Made by a program: the position numbers and the translations under genes. From the NCBI GenBank assembly GCA_030685235.1, contig MU839113.1:248001-312000 (forward strand): a stretch of DNA of 64,000 nt, in the 5' to 3' direction. Below the pieces are notes generated by a model. The model did not search any database. It worked only from the letters and a program-made list of their open reading frames with translations, and was not told the DNA's origin. Of the stretch, positions 44,818 to 55,960 are shown in pieces. Source of the DNA: Copromyces sp. CBS 386.78. Lineage: Eukaryota > Ascomycota > Sordariomycetes > Sordariales > Sordariaceae. The number at the start of each line of letters is the position of its first letter. The stretch's first letter is position 1.

Positions 44818-45293
44818 TTAGTAACCAGGAGGGTTGACTCTCTGGGAGACACGGGTCCACTTGGGAACCTCTGGAGAAGGAATGTCTGGTTAGCCTGGGT
44901 CCTTGCATGTTGTCAAGTGATGTATCAAGGGTGGTACATACTGTGAATGCCCTTGCGATACCTCTTCTCATTTCGGGCGAAGACGGTGTACTTGTCCTTG
45001 GGTAGCATCTCGGCCTCGGTGGGCATCTCAGCCCTCCAGCGCTGCACCGCCTTGACAGTCTCTCCCTTCTTGGCGAGGGCGTTCTCAATCGTGTCGACAA
45101 CGCTGTCCACGGCCTTCAAGCGGCGGCGCTGCCTGAGCTTCTGGAACTTGGACATGCGCCATGGGATCTTCCTGTGTTGGTCGCATCATGGTTAGCATTT
45201 CTGCTAGAACATTTTGGCGCAATGCAAAAAAAAAAAGGCATACCAGAGAAGACCTCCGGAGAGAGGGTTTGTGAATCTGAAAGCCCCAAACAT
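44818..45293 (-). CDS. mrpl31: Mitochondrial large-subunit ribosomal protein mL60 (Mrpl31/YmL31)
   Basis: Three exons, 45293-45244, 45171-44942 and 44870-44818, give 110 residues. The first and last exons are short (50 and 53 nt) and were found by frame and conserved ends. The protein begins MFGAFRFTNPLSGG, continues WRMSKFQKLRQRRRLKAVDSVVD and ends KGIHKVPKWTRVSQRVNPPGY, the characteristic C-terminus of the fungal mL60 family. The basic composition suits a ribosomal protein. Introns are 72 and 71 bp. It shares a divergent promoter with the TRAPPC2 gene. Confidence 0.92.
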
Positions 45294-46011
45294 TGTGGTG
45301 GTATGGTGGATGTTTGGGGGGAGAGCTGCTGCAACCAGTTCGCTTCGTCAGAATGGGTCCCGAAGGTATCGCGGGAATCGGCGCGGCGGCGGGCGGTCGT
45401 CGTCCCAAACCACAAGTCCCGTCCAAAAAACTCGCGGGTCCGTTCGCCAACCCCAACCCCGAAAATGAAGAGGAGAGCGCGGGTGCCAAGACCCAGTCCT
45501 TAAAAGGCCTGGACTCCCCCTTGCAAGGTCCACTGTTCAGCCTCGTGGAGCCCCCGCCAATTTGTCAAACAAACACCCCGCCGTCCGCGCACTGTCCGCG
45601 GCAGATGGACACACGGGTGCACGGAGGGGGGACACGGGAGCACCTGCAGCGTTAGCGCCATCCGTCACCGAACCTCCAGCTTCCAACAACCACGCCCACT
45701 GCCCACTGCCCGCCAAACCGGCCGCTGTTACGATTTCCAGCATTCCGAGCAATCAACACAACACCACACCAATTCCGGAACATCTTCAGCCTGTCGCGAC
45801 CCTATCACCAACGAAATAGCGCTGGTCGCAAACACATTTTCGACGACACCTCCACGCACGATACGAGACGCAGAAACACACGAAAGCGAACGATAGACCG
45901 ATCATCGATAGACCAACACACCCGAACCAGACAGGGGAGCTTGCGGCGGCAGCTCAGGGCATCGGGGCATCAGGAAACTACCAACACGACGGGACCGCAG
46001 CAACAACAATC
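45294..46011. other. Divergent promoter mrpl31/trs20
   Basis: About 0.7 kb head-to-head spacer. Open frames here are GC-rich shadows without domains. Confidence 0.45.
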
Positions 46012-46774
46012 ATGAGCTACTACTTCGCCATCATCGGCACCCAGGACAATCCGCTGTTCGAGTATGACTTTGGCACCAGCAAACAAGGCGGCGACGGCAT
46101 CGCGCGCTTCACCGAACAAGCGCGACAGCTCAACCAGTTCATCATTCACAGCAGTCTGGACATAGTCGAGGAAGTCCAATGGAGCAACGGGCAGATGTAT
46201 GTTGTCTTCCTTTGTCCCCCCTTCCCCCCCCTCCCCCTTGCCTTCTCCTTCTTTTCCAATCCGAGCCCCCCATACTAACTAACCCTTTCCTTCTCCCAGG
46301 TACCTCAAGCTAATCGACCGCTTCTTCACCTCCTACATCTCCTGCTTCCTAACCGCCTCCAACATCAAATTCCTCCTCCTCCACCAACCCCCTTCCTCTT
46401 CCTCCTCCTCCGGTCTCCCCGCCTCCTCAGGTACCTCAACTCTCACCTCCTCCTCCTCCACCGCCCTAGGCCAACACCCACCAACATCAAGCTCCACCTC
46501 TTCCTTATCCGTAATCCCCTCCCTGTCCACCCTCACCGGAGGCGGCAACGCCAGCACCACCACACTGGGAGGAGGCGGTACAAGCCGAACCTCGACGTCG
46601 ATAGCCGCCAACCCTACATCCCCACAAACCGAAGAAGCGATACGGAATTTCTTCACCGAGGTGTATGAGAATTACGTGAAAGCGATCATGAGTCCGTTTT
46701 ATAAAACGAACATGGAGATTCGGAGTCCCGTTTTCAGGGCGAGGGTGGCGGCTGCGGGGAGGAAGTATTTGTAG
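46012..46774 (+). CDS. trs20: TRAPP complex subunit TRAPPC2/Trs20 (sedlin) with a large insertion
   Basis: Exons 46012-46196 and 46300-46774 (103-bp intron with a long pyrimidine tract) give 219 residues. The start MSYYFAIIGTQDNPLFEYDF, then LNQFIIHSSLDIVEE, YLKLIDRFFTSYISCFLTASNIKFLLLH and the end FFTEVYENYVKAIMSPFYKTN are the longin-fold sedlin sequence. Sedlins are usually near 140 residues. Here about 75 Ser/Thr/Gly/Pro-rich residues (roughly 95-170) are inserted between the third strand region and the last two helices. TRAPP complexes activate Ypt1/Rab1 in ER-Golgi traffic and autophagy. The gene is complete. Confidence 0.95.
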
Positions 46775-47909
46775 GGCAGATACGGCGGCAGTAACGGGGG
46801 CGGTAAAGGTGGGATGGTGGTTAGGTGGGAGAGTAGTAGTTGGGGGAGGGCGAAGGGGAAGGTCATTGCCATGGATGAGGACATTGAGGAGGGAAGAGAT
46901 AAGGAGAAAGAAGGAGATGGAAATGATTGGATGGGGAATGGGGAGATGAATACCCCCAGAGACGGAGAGGGAGAGGGAGGAGATACCACCAAAGGGGATC
47001 AACGCAAGGAACGGGGATGGATGTCTGGGTGGTTCGGAGAGTGATGGATTGGGGAGGGATGGCATGGTTGCCATGGGCGTCGTAGAAAATGCGGCTATGG
47101 GCTGTCGATGTCACGATGGGCATAAGGTCAAAAAGGGATGTAATACGGTACCTGTAATGTTTTATACCCCTTAGATTAGCTGGAAGGGTCGAAGTCATTT
47201 ATTAGTTGAAGCATACAAATGGAGCCGGCGAGAGTCATCTTCAGCCATGAAAGACCAAGCTTCGTTGCTCTCCATAATGATACCAAACCCTGTCGACATT
47301 GTACAGTTTTGGTTCCTTCCGAACATGACGACATGGGGAGACACGGCCAAGTCCCGGCAGAATCTCGTTCACAATCAATTCTGCACGCTTCACACATTGA
47401 CGACATGGTAGTAAGTAGAACAAAGGCTGAGGAACCACGCTGCAGAGGACGTTGATTTATCATGTAAAGTAATCGATCATGACTAGCCTATTACGTGCCC
47501 ATCATACATCTTCCTTTCTCTCATTTGGTGACAACTGAACAAGAGAATGGAAGTGAGAGAAGAAGCGCGCAACGCACTGTGACAACAAATCTTCCTCATC
47601 GCATCCATCTCGCTTTGTATGCTTCTCATCATATCAAAGATGTAGTCGTCCCTTTAGCTGCCTTTGCCATGACTAACACAACGCCCTCCGCCAACCGGCC
47701 GTCAAAAAGCGGTAGTAGTATCCGTGTGTGCCCCCCAAAGAACGCCATTTCCCTTGTGCGGTTGTATCAAAACTTGAATCGCAACACAAAAATTCGCCCA
47801 AAGTTCCATGCCAATGTTGTTGTAGTAATCAATCGCTCGTTTGTTGTTCTCCCTGTTATCGTCGTAAACGTCCCCTAACCAGAAGTGTAAAGCTTCATGG
47901 TCAAAACAT
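46775..47909. other. Convergent spacer trs20/histone H4
   Basis: About 1.1 kb with no supported gene; includes both 3' UTRs. Confidence 0.5.
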
Positions 47910-48613
<704 letters not shown>

Positions 48614-48775
48614 GTTGATTAGTTGATGGAGGAGTTGTTTATTTGATGTAGATAATCCGTGGCGCGATGCACAGATTGATGGAGTACTGTTTGTGGATAA
48701 GAAAAAGCAGACACCAAGAACGCTGAGATCAGGAACAGGTAATGGGGAGGGTTTGGGGCGAGGGAGAAGATCTGG

Positions 48776-48782
48776 TTAAATA
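48776..48782 (-). promoter_or_regulatory. TATA-like element of histone H4 gene
   Basis: Minus-strand TATTTAA about 165 bp upstream of the H4 start codon. Confidence 0.4.
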
Positions 48783-50342
48783 GGCGCGGGAAACTGGGGG
48801 GTGGAAAATGGAATCAGCGGGTCACCATTCACCAGAAGGGCAAGAAAGGTTTCAACAGGTGGCTGCGCGCCTGCCCGGATTGCGGCTTTGGGGGGTGGTG
48901 CTGATTACGAAGAGTGGAAAGGTTGGGAAGGCGGGCGATAGCATAAGGGCACTAATCCTTTTTCGGAATTACGAGGGGTGGTGCCTGTGTGTGTTGTGTG
49001 AATTTATTTTTTTAGAACTGAATCACAACTGCCGTATTTTGCGACGTGCAAATCGCTTGTTATTTCATGCTCCAAAAGCGTGCTGCTTGGAACCGTTTGT
49101 TTTTCTCCAAAAAGAAAGGCCCCTGCTGCGCATCTCGTTGTGTCGTTGGTCCAAAAAGGAGCGGAAAGACCGCATGCTGGCTTGTGCTTTGTCACAACCT
49201 TGCTTTAGCGTCATTCGGAAACCATGGACGCTCGGGCCAGCAGACCGTTCTTGGCTGATCCTGATCTCGAATTGTTCGGGGAGGTTCGCGCTGATTGGTT
49301 CCAGCTTGGAAATCGCGTCTGAAATGGGTGTGCTCTTGAAAAGAGAAGGTGAAAGACAACTTGAAGAGGAGGGAACATGGGGCAAGGGGAAATCCGGGGA
49401 TGGAAAGGACCTGTGATGTATTTGTATCTCCTAGAACCTTGAAGCACTCTCGAGTTACCCATCCCAGATCAGCCTCACCTTACCTCATGAGTTCAGACGG
49501 GGCGGGTTTTGCTAAGCTGTCCCAGTTCGCTGCTTCTGGTCTGGAATCTCCATCGACAACGCCTTCCCTCGCGTATGACATCCGCTTTTGCCAACGCTTC
49601 TCTCCGGCAAGTCACGTCGACCACTTTATCCGTCCGAATTATCAGGCGCATACGAGGCAATGCGGACGCTTTTGCCTGATCGAATACCTCGTAAGACTTG
49701 AGATCTTCCTACTAGTATCTTTCTTCATTTTCTCTGCAACGACTGTGCTTTCCTTTCTTTATCAACCCTCTTCGACCTAAACCACGAACTCCCTCCTGTC
49801 TCCATCAAGGAATACATCGTCAGGCATCTCTAGACTTTCATTCCAATGCATATTCTAGGCCGATGCAATTTTGAGGTAATGCAATACAACAGCCTCTCTG
49901 ATTCCCGATGTGCCGTTTAGAAGAATCCCATGTAAGCGAGAGCTCTGAACCCAAGAGTGAGTATATGCCGAAAGCCCTGGCTCTTCAAGCCTCCCATATT
50001 CCCCAACCCCAAGCATAAAACGCCTTTGCCATGCAAACCTGAATAGGTATGAACGTGAAGCAGTAGCTGGATCTAGAAGCGAACGGCCTGCTCTTTCTGT
50101 CCCAACCCTCCACCAGCAACAAACTCCCGTTCACCAGACTGGTGACGCTTTGTCACCCATCCGTCGCGGATAACATCATATCCATCTGGTAAGCCATGCT
50201 CTTCAAAAGCAATTTGTTGGGGGTACGCAACTCGAAAGACGCATCATCATGCAACCTAAAACCCATAGCCATAAAAAAAACAAGAAAGTTCCGCCAAACC
50301 CACACCACCAAATCAAAAGCAACAAGTTTAATTTCAGGGGTA
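48783..50342. other. Spacer between H4 promoter and APC3 3' end
   Basis: About 1.6 kb. A 202-codon ATG frame at 48808-49416 (+) was considered but lacks any domain and sits against the H4 promoter. No gene is called. Confidence 0.45.
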
Positions 50343-52871
50343 TCACTGCATCATGGAATCATCCGGTCCCTCGTCGTCCTCCAAGCTCTCGATAGCTTCC
50401 TTGATTTGAAGGCTCGCCTATAAGCAGGAACAGTTAGCGATACCTTCTTTCACGGTAATCTTCTTGGACCTAGGACTTACCTTTGGATCCAAGCTCAAAG
50501 CAATGGTAAAGTGGCGCACCGCCGATTTCTTGTCGTGCAGTGTCTTGGAGAGCTTGCCCAAAAGGAAGTGCACCTGGGCCCGGTCCGGAGCCAAGTCCTT
50601 CAGAATCATGAGTTCCGTCTGCGCCGCCTTTGTTTGTCCCATCTGCAAAAGGGCACGAGCCTTCTTTAGCCGGACATCCGGAGCGCGCGGAGCCAGTTCG
50701 GCCGCTCTGGTGAAGTAGCGCAACGCCTCCTTGATCTGCTTTTGCTTGTGCAAGACCGAGCCCATGCAGCAGATCAACACAGCGTGGGTCGGATGGATGA
50801 CCGAAGCAGCGTGATAATGGCTCAGCGCCTTGTCGTAGTTGCCCAACTTCTCGTAAACCCTTCCGATACCGTAGTAAGCGTTGTAGTGGCGCTTGTCTGC
50901 CGCGATGGCGTGTCGATAGGCTGTGAGGGCCTTGTCGTATTCCTCGTTTTCTACATGCTCGTGTCCTTGTAGAGTATATGCGTACGCAAACTTGGGATCA
51001 AGTTGCGTCGCTCGCTTGAAACATCTCAGAGCCTGCTCATGATCATATGCCAACGACCATGCGTTTCCAAGGGCACACCAGGCTTGTGGTGAATCCCATA
51101 CCGAGTCGATCATCTCATGGGCAAGGAATGAAAGCTCCGTCTCTTTCTTCAAATGCCACAGAACAGTCGAGTAAACCTCCATGTCCTCGAGGCGAGTTGG
51201 AGCAATAACGCGAAGACGTTTGAAATACTTCTCCGCCTCGGCGTAGTTCGCCTGCTCGTACTGCGTCCTTCCCATCTGTGCCAAAACCCATGGTGTGTCT
51301 TGGTGGCTCCGCGGAAGTGACATATAGGCCGCCACTGCCTCCTGACATTGAAACTCGGATGAGAGCGAATAACCGGACGCCAGCTTCTTCAACAGATCGA
51401 ATATTGTTTTTAAAGCTTCCTCAACCGCCTTTACAGATTCAGACTCGGCGGGTTTAGGCGCCGGTGGCGGAGGTGGTGCCGCCTGCACCACCGGCGGCTC
51501 CTTAGCGCGTGGTCCCTCGGCGTGGTCAATGTCCATACCATTATCCTCCTGTGGCGGCTTCCGGTTGCCACTGATTACCCGACCAACGTTTGCTCCACTA
51601 GAGCCCGGCCGAGCAAATCGAGATATTGGGGGCCTAGCCTTCCTCAGCTCACGGGTTGCTGCGGTGCTCGATGTTTTTGTTGCCGTCGATCTTGAGACCA
51701 CATTGAGCCTTGCGCTTCGCCTGGGTTCATCACTGTTCATTGATCTGGTTTGGACTGGGTGCCCCGCTGCCGTGCGTTTCCTTTCAGTAGTTGAACTGGA
51801 GACAGTAGATGTTTTGGCCCCTGAGTCCGCATGGTCGGTGGCTGATTCTTGAGCTTTATCTTTCCTTCTTGTTCCCAGCCGGTGACCTATTTTGGGTGGC
51901 GCATCAGTCAGAGCCGGGTCAGCTGTCTGGGCTGCCCGAGTTCTCCGAGGTGGCGCTTGCGGCGGCTCTGCTTGGTGTCCAACACGACCGACTTGAGAAT
52001 TATGGGCGGTGGGAGCGGACGCAGATTGCGTGTCAGTTTCCTCGAAAGATACTTTCCCTGTCGGCCGACCTGATGTAATTCCTGACTGAGAAAGATACAT
52101 CTTGGATACGAAGCCATTTTCCGAATCTGGATGCGACGCCGATTCCTGGGATGTCCCATATGGCCCGAACGGATCGCTTGGCTGCCTATTCTGTTGCTGT
52201 CCCGTCTTCTTTTGCTGCAATGGTTCTGGTGGCTGTGGAGAGGGACCTGCAATCCAGGCAAGGATGGGCGTAGCGTTAAGGCCATGCTCGAGGTTGCGCG
52301 CAAGACCGTCGCTCGCCTTGAAAACGTTCGGCACTCTAACGCTCACTCCCATGTCGCAAAGGCTTGTAAAGGCTTCCCACATGAACGGGTTTCGTCGCAG
52401 CGCCTCCTCAAAACATGGTATAGCCTTCTTCTTGTCGTCGTATGCTCGGTAGAGTCTGCCCAGGAGACAGCTGAAGGCGGCGGCATCGGGATATGGCATC
52501 CTGGTAAAAGAGGTGTGTCTCCCCAAGTTGTCCGCCTTGGACCATTGTTTCCTCCCATTTTCCAAGCCCGTGATCCCATCTCTGAATCGCTCCAACTCTA
52601 AACACGCCTGAGCGAAGACGTAGCAGGACCCCAAATGCGTGCCTCTATACCCTGGGCCCCGACTGATCTGGTAGGCAGTTCGAGCATCGCCAAGTCGCAA
52701 GTGGGTGTAGGCGAGAAGGTAGGCGGCATCGCAGAACGATTGGTCGTGGGCATAAAGGCGTTCGGCGAAGAAGAGGGCGCTCTCGTAGGCACAGTTGTCG
52801 AGATGGTAATAAATGGCCTGCCTTAGCAAAAGGGAGACGGTAACGTTATTTGGCGTCATCTTCCCAGCCAT
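50343..52871 (-). CDS. cdc27: Anaphase-promoting complex subunit APC3/CDC27 (BimA/Nuc2)
   Basis: Exons 52871-50481 and 50417-50343 (63-bp intron) give 821 residues ending in an acidic tail (SLEDDEGPDDSMMQ). N-terminal TPRs (LLRQAIYYHLDNCAYESALFFAERL, LLAYTHLRLGDARTAYQI, LLGRLYRAYDDKKKAIPCFEEALR) are split from seven or more C-terminal TPRs (YEQANYAEAEKYFKRL, AWCALGNAWSLAYDHEQAL and following) by a disordered Ser/Pro/Arg-rich linker of about 270 residues. This is the APC3 layout. The C-terminal TPR groove binds the Ile-Arg tails of CDC20/CDH1 and APC10. The complex ubiquitinates securin and cyclin B, and so frees separase, encoded at 20.8-27.4 kb. Confidence 0.95.
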
Positions 52872-53872
52872 GGCCGAACCACCTTACCCGCGGTCGAAGT
52901 GGCGTACGAAATATGCTACCGGCGAAACCGATCCATGGGATCACCGAATAAGAGATGGTGAACTAAAGGTGACGTGCCTCGTCCAGAAAGCCGTAGGGTC
53001 GGCGAGGGTAAAAAAATCCTCAAGGCTAACTCGAGACGGAGGAGGGGTTGTCGAGGGAGCGAGGGCTGAAACGTTGTTCGTAATCGTGAAACTCGTGAAT
53101 CGACGAGGCAATGTGTGTCGGAATTAGTCTGCGCCTGCACGGTCAAAGCAAAAGTCGGGTGCAAGGGGGGACGGGTTGCGCTCAATGAAGGGCGCGCGAA
53201 CAATGGACGATGCAGCTGCTGTATTAAGAAAGTATCGGCAAAGAAGAGTCGTTTGCTAAAAGCGTCGCAAAGTGTGAATTGACTTGAATGCTGAAGTGAT
53301 GGAATGTTGAGGAATGCCGCTTTCGAGAAGCAAGATGGTCTGTGACGTCGGGGAAAAACAAAAAAAAGAGTTGAAGATGTGCAATGCACGCGGCAAGCAG
53401 GTCACCGTTCGGCAGGGCAGGGTCCAAGGGTGAGCTTCTCCAACGACAACGACGACAACAGCAACCTAGGTAGGTATGATGTCTGTCTAACACGACATGA
53501 CTTTCCACTCTCCCAAACACTTTGTTGCGACCGAGCACCTGGCGGAGGAGGGATGGCGGCGGCAGCAAGGGCTGTCTGGGTCGCGCGGCAGCGTTGAAGT
53601 CGCGATACGGATGGACGGTAAGTCGGAAAGGTTACGGCGGCCGGGCTCTTGATTTGCTTGATGCTCCTGCTACAAGTCTCGTTCGCGACTTCAGGATGAG
53701 ACTTGGGGGTTGGTTTGGGTGTTGGGTTGCAGCAGCGACCAATTGGTGGGCTACGCGACGCTGCCCTTCAAACCAAACACTGGGGAGAACCTGCCCGGGC
53801 AACACAGTGACAATCGACCCGACCCATGTCCTGTCTTCTGCAACTGCAAACTGACAGCGCCGAGAACGGCTC
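52872..53872. other. APC3 upstream region and edge of unique DNA
   Basis: About 1 kb of normal base composition containing the APC3 promoter. No gene is supported. It ends at the target duplication of the retroelement. Confidence 0.5.
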
Positions 53873-53877
53873 AACCT
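53873..53877. repeat. Target-site duplication, left copy (aacct)
   Basis: The five bases immediately before the left LTR equal those immediately after the right LTR (61207-61211). Confidence 0.85.
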
Positions 53878-54120
53878 TATCACAGGATTACCTGTGATGG
53901 CACCACTGGGTACTGCGTGCACGACTAGGCATAGCCAGTCGAGCCCATTGGCTATTGGCCAATAGGATCGCACGCATGCACCAGTGGGCCTCGGTCCTGG
54001 ATCCTGGGTACGGTACAGCCTGCCCTATATTTAGACCGTATTCCTCCCTCCTCCTTCTTTCCTTCTTCGTACAATTACGTTTATCCAACCTTACCCCTAA
54101 CGGTGTCCTACCCCGTGATA
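53878..54120 (+). repeat. Left (5') LTR, 243 bp
   Basis: Begins TATCACAGG and ends CCCCGTGATA. It contains a palindromic ATTGG/CCAAT cluster, a TATATTTA box near 54028 and a pyrimidine-rich tract. It is much less damaged than the right LTR; nearly all differences between the two are transitions, mostly to T or A on the right. Confidence 0.88.
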
Positions 54121-54210
54121 GTTAGTTGTACTTTATTATTACGTTGCGCGCGTATACTTTAAGATAAGTTTATCGCCGCCGTTGTGAGTATTTCCGATGA
54201 GTTTGCGATT

Positions 54211-54319
54211 TCGTCGTATTGTAATATACTTCTCCTTCGTCGCATTGCGATAGACCTTTCCTTCGTCGTATTGCGATAGACTTCTTTTTCGTCGTATTGC
54301 GATAGACTTCTCTTTCGTC
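54211..54319 (+). repeat. Four 26-bp tandem repeats in the element leader
   Basis: Unit begins TCGTCGTATTG; copies at 54211, 54237, 54263 and 54289 plus a 5-bp partial. They lie between the left LTR and gag and differ mainly by transitions. Confidence 0.85.
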
Positions 54320-54392
54320 ATTATAAGGTAGTTAATGGATATTGTACGTTATAAGGTAGTAAATATTAATTAGAACGATTATAATTATTTAA

Positions 54393-55960
54393 ATGGCGGC
54401 CCTTATTATTAATTTCGATGTTACTATTTTTGCGATTAATGCTATCGTCGGCTCTAAATACGAATAATTCTTTGAAAACGTTATAGAAACCTTTAACGGT
54501 GCTGCTCTTTAATATTTAAGTAACCTAATTGTAGAGGAAGTTTTTAATACCGCTTCTAAATTTGCTTAATATATTGCTTTTCCTTATGTTATTACCGCTT
54601 TCGCTTAATTGATTTACTTGGACTTGGTTTAAATTAATACGTTCGTTAGCGCCGCTTAAAATTCCTTCGAGGCCGCTTATTAGTAGATTGCTAATTAAGA
54701 AAATATTATTATTAACTTTTAATAAGAGTTTATTAATTTTTAATAGGAGGTTTAATAATTCTATAATAATTTTATTATAGTTAACGAAATTAATATTAAA
54801 TTTAAGAAGACTGTTGAAATTTAAATTAAGGCCTTTAAGAAAGCCGTTCGCAATAAAGTTACTCCGCCCGCTTCTATCCCCGCTTCCGATTCTAACGACG
54901 AAGCTATTATAATTACCCCGAAAACTCGTATAAGTAAGGATTCCGCTGTTTATATTAGTGAGGATACTTCTGCTATTAAGCGTATTAAAGCTTTTTAGGA
55001 TTAGTATAATAAAATTTAGTTGTGCTAGTTCTAAGATATTTAGTAGTTCGATTAGAATAAGCGTTATAAGTTTACGTAAATTTTCTTATACTTTAGAGGC
55101 AACGCTTTTAAAATTCTATTGCTGTATATAATACTTATTATTAAAGAGGAGGATTCGATTTAATAGAAGTGGGAAAGTGCGGAGGCCTTCCTTATTTATT
55201 TCGGTACTAAATATAACTATATAGACCTTACCTTCGAAGTACGTTATAATTTCGAATTATTAAAGATAATTAAGGGTATGAAATGGTTCGATTTCGAGGA
55301 TAAGTTTGTTACTATTATTAATAAATGCGATTTCGACGAGGCTATAAAGATTTATTATTTGAAGATGAAGGTTACGAATAAAATCCGTAATATTATTGCT
55401 TATTAGTAAAATATCCTAGTTTATAACGATTTTAACGGTTAGTTTACTTTCTATTGGAAGTTCGCTACTAATTTAGAGGAATATAATTGGTATAATAAGA
55501 TTAATATTTACTTTAAAAACGGCGTTATTAGTATTGGTAATATTGTTGCCCCCGAGCGTACTATTAATTAAAATGGTATTACTATAGATTTCGACGCTAT
55601 AAACGCCGTTAATATTCAATTGTCTTATATAATTAATAAAGTAATTATCGATTATTATATAAAGAACGGACTTTGTAAGCGTTACGTTTAAATTGGCTAT
55701 TACGTTTACAAATATTGTAATAGTATTAATATTGGTATTTTTAAGGAGTAAAGGGAGCGCGACCGTTGTAATTATTGTAATAGAGGAGGTAATAACGGTA
55801 ACCGTAGTAGGCCCGCTATAGGTTAGACCGGTTATAGTAATAATAATGGCGCTCGCGTTAATACCGTTATTATTAGTAAGCCCGCCGCTCCCGCTATACC
55901 CCCCGCTTTAGCTCCCGCCTAGCTTGCGGAGTATGGCGCGGGAAATGTACTACTTCTCTA
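54393..55960 (+). pseudogene. gag: RIP-damaged gag
   Basis: A frame starting at the ATG at 54393 reads through many TAA/TAG codons. Near 55674-55715 the zinc-knuckle pattern C-x2-C-x4-H-x4-C is still traceable, but the second Cys and the His now read Tyr. This fits a nucleocapsid domain before mutation. Boundaries are approximate. Confidence 0.7.

Noticed and set aside
48808..49416. 202-codon ATG frame divergent from histone H4
   Set aside because: No recognisable domain, overlaps the H4 promoter zone, composition like random intergenic DNA. Kept only as a weak possibility.
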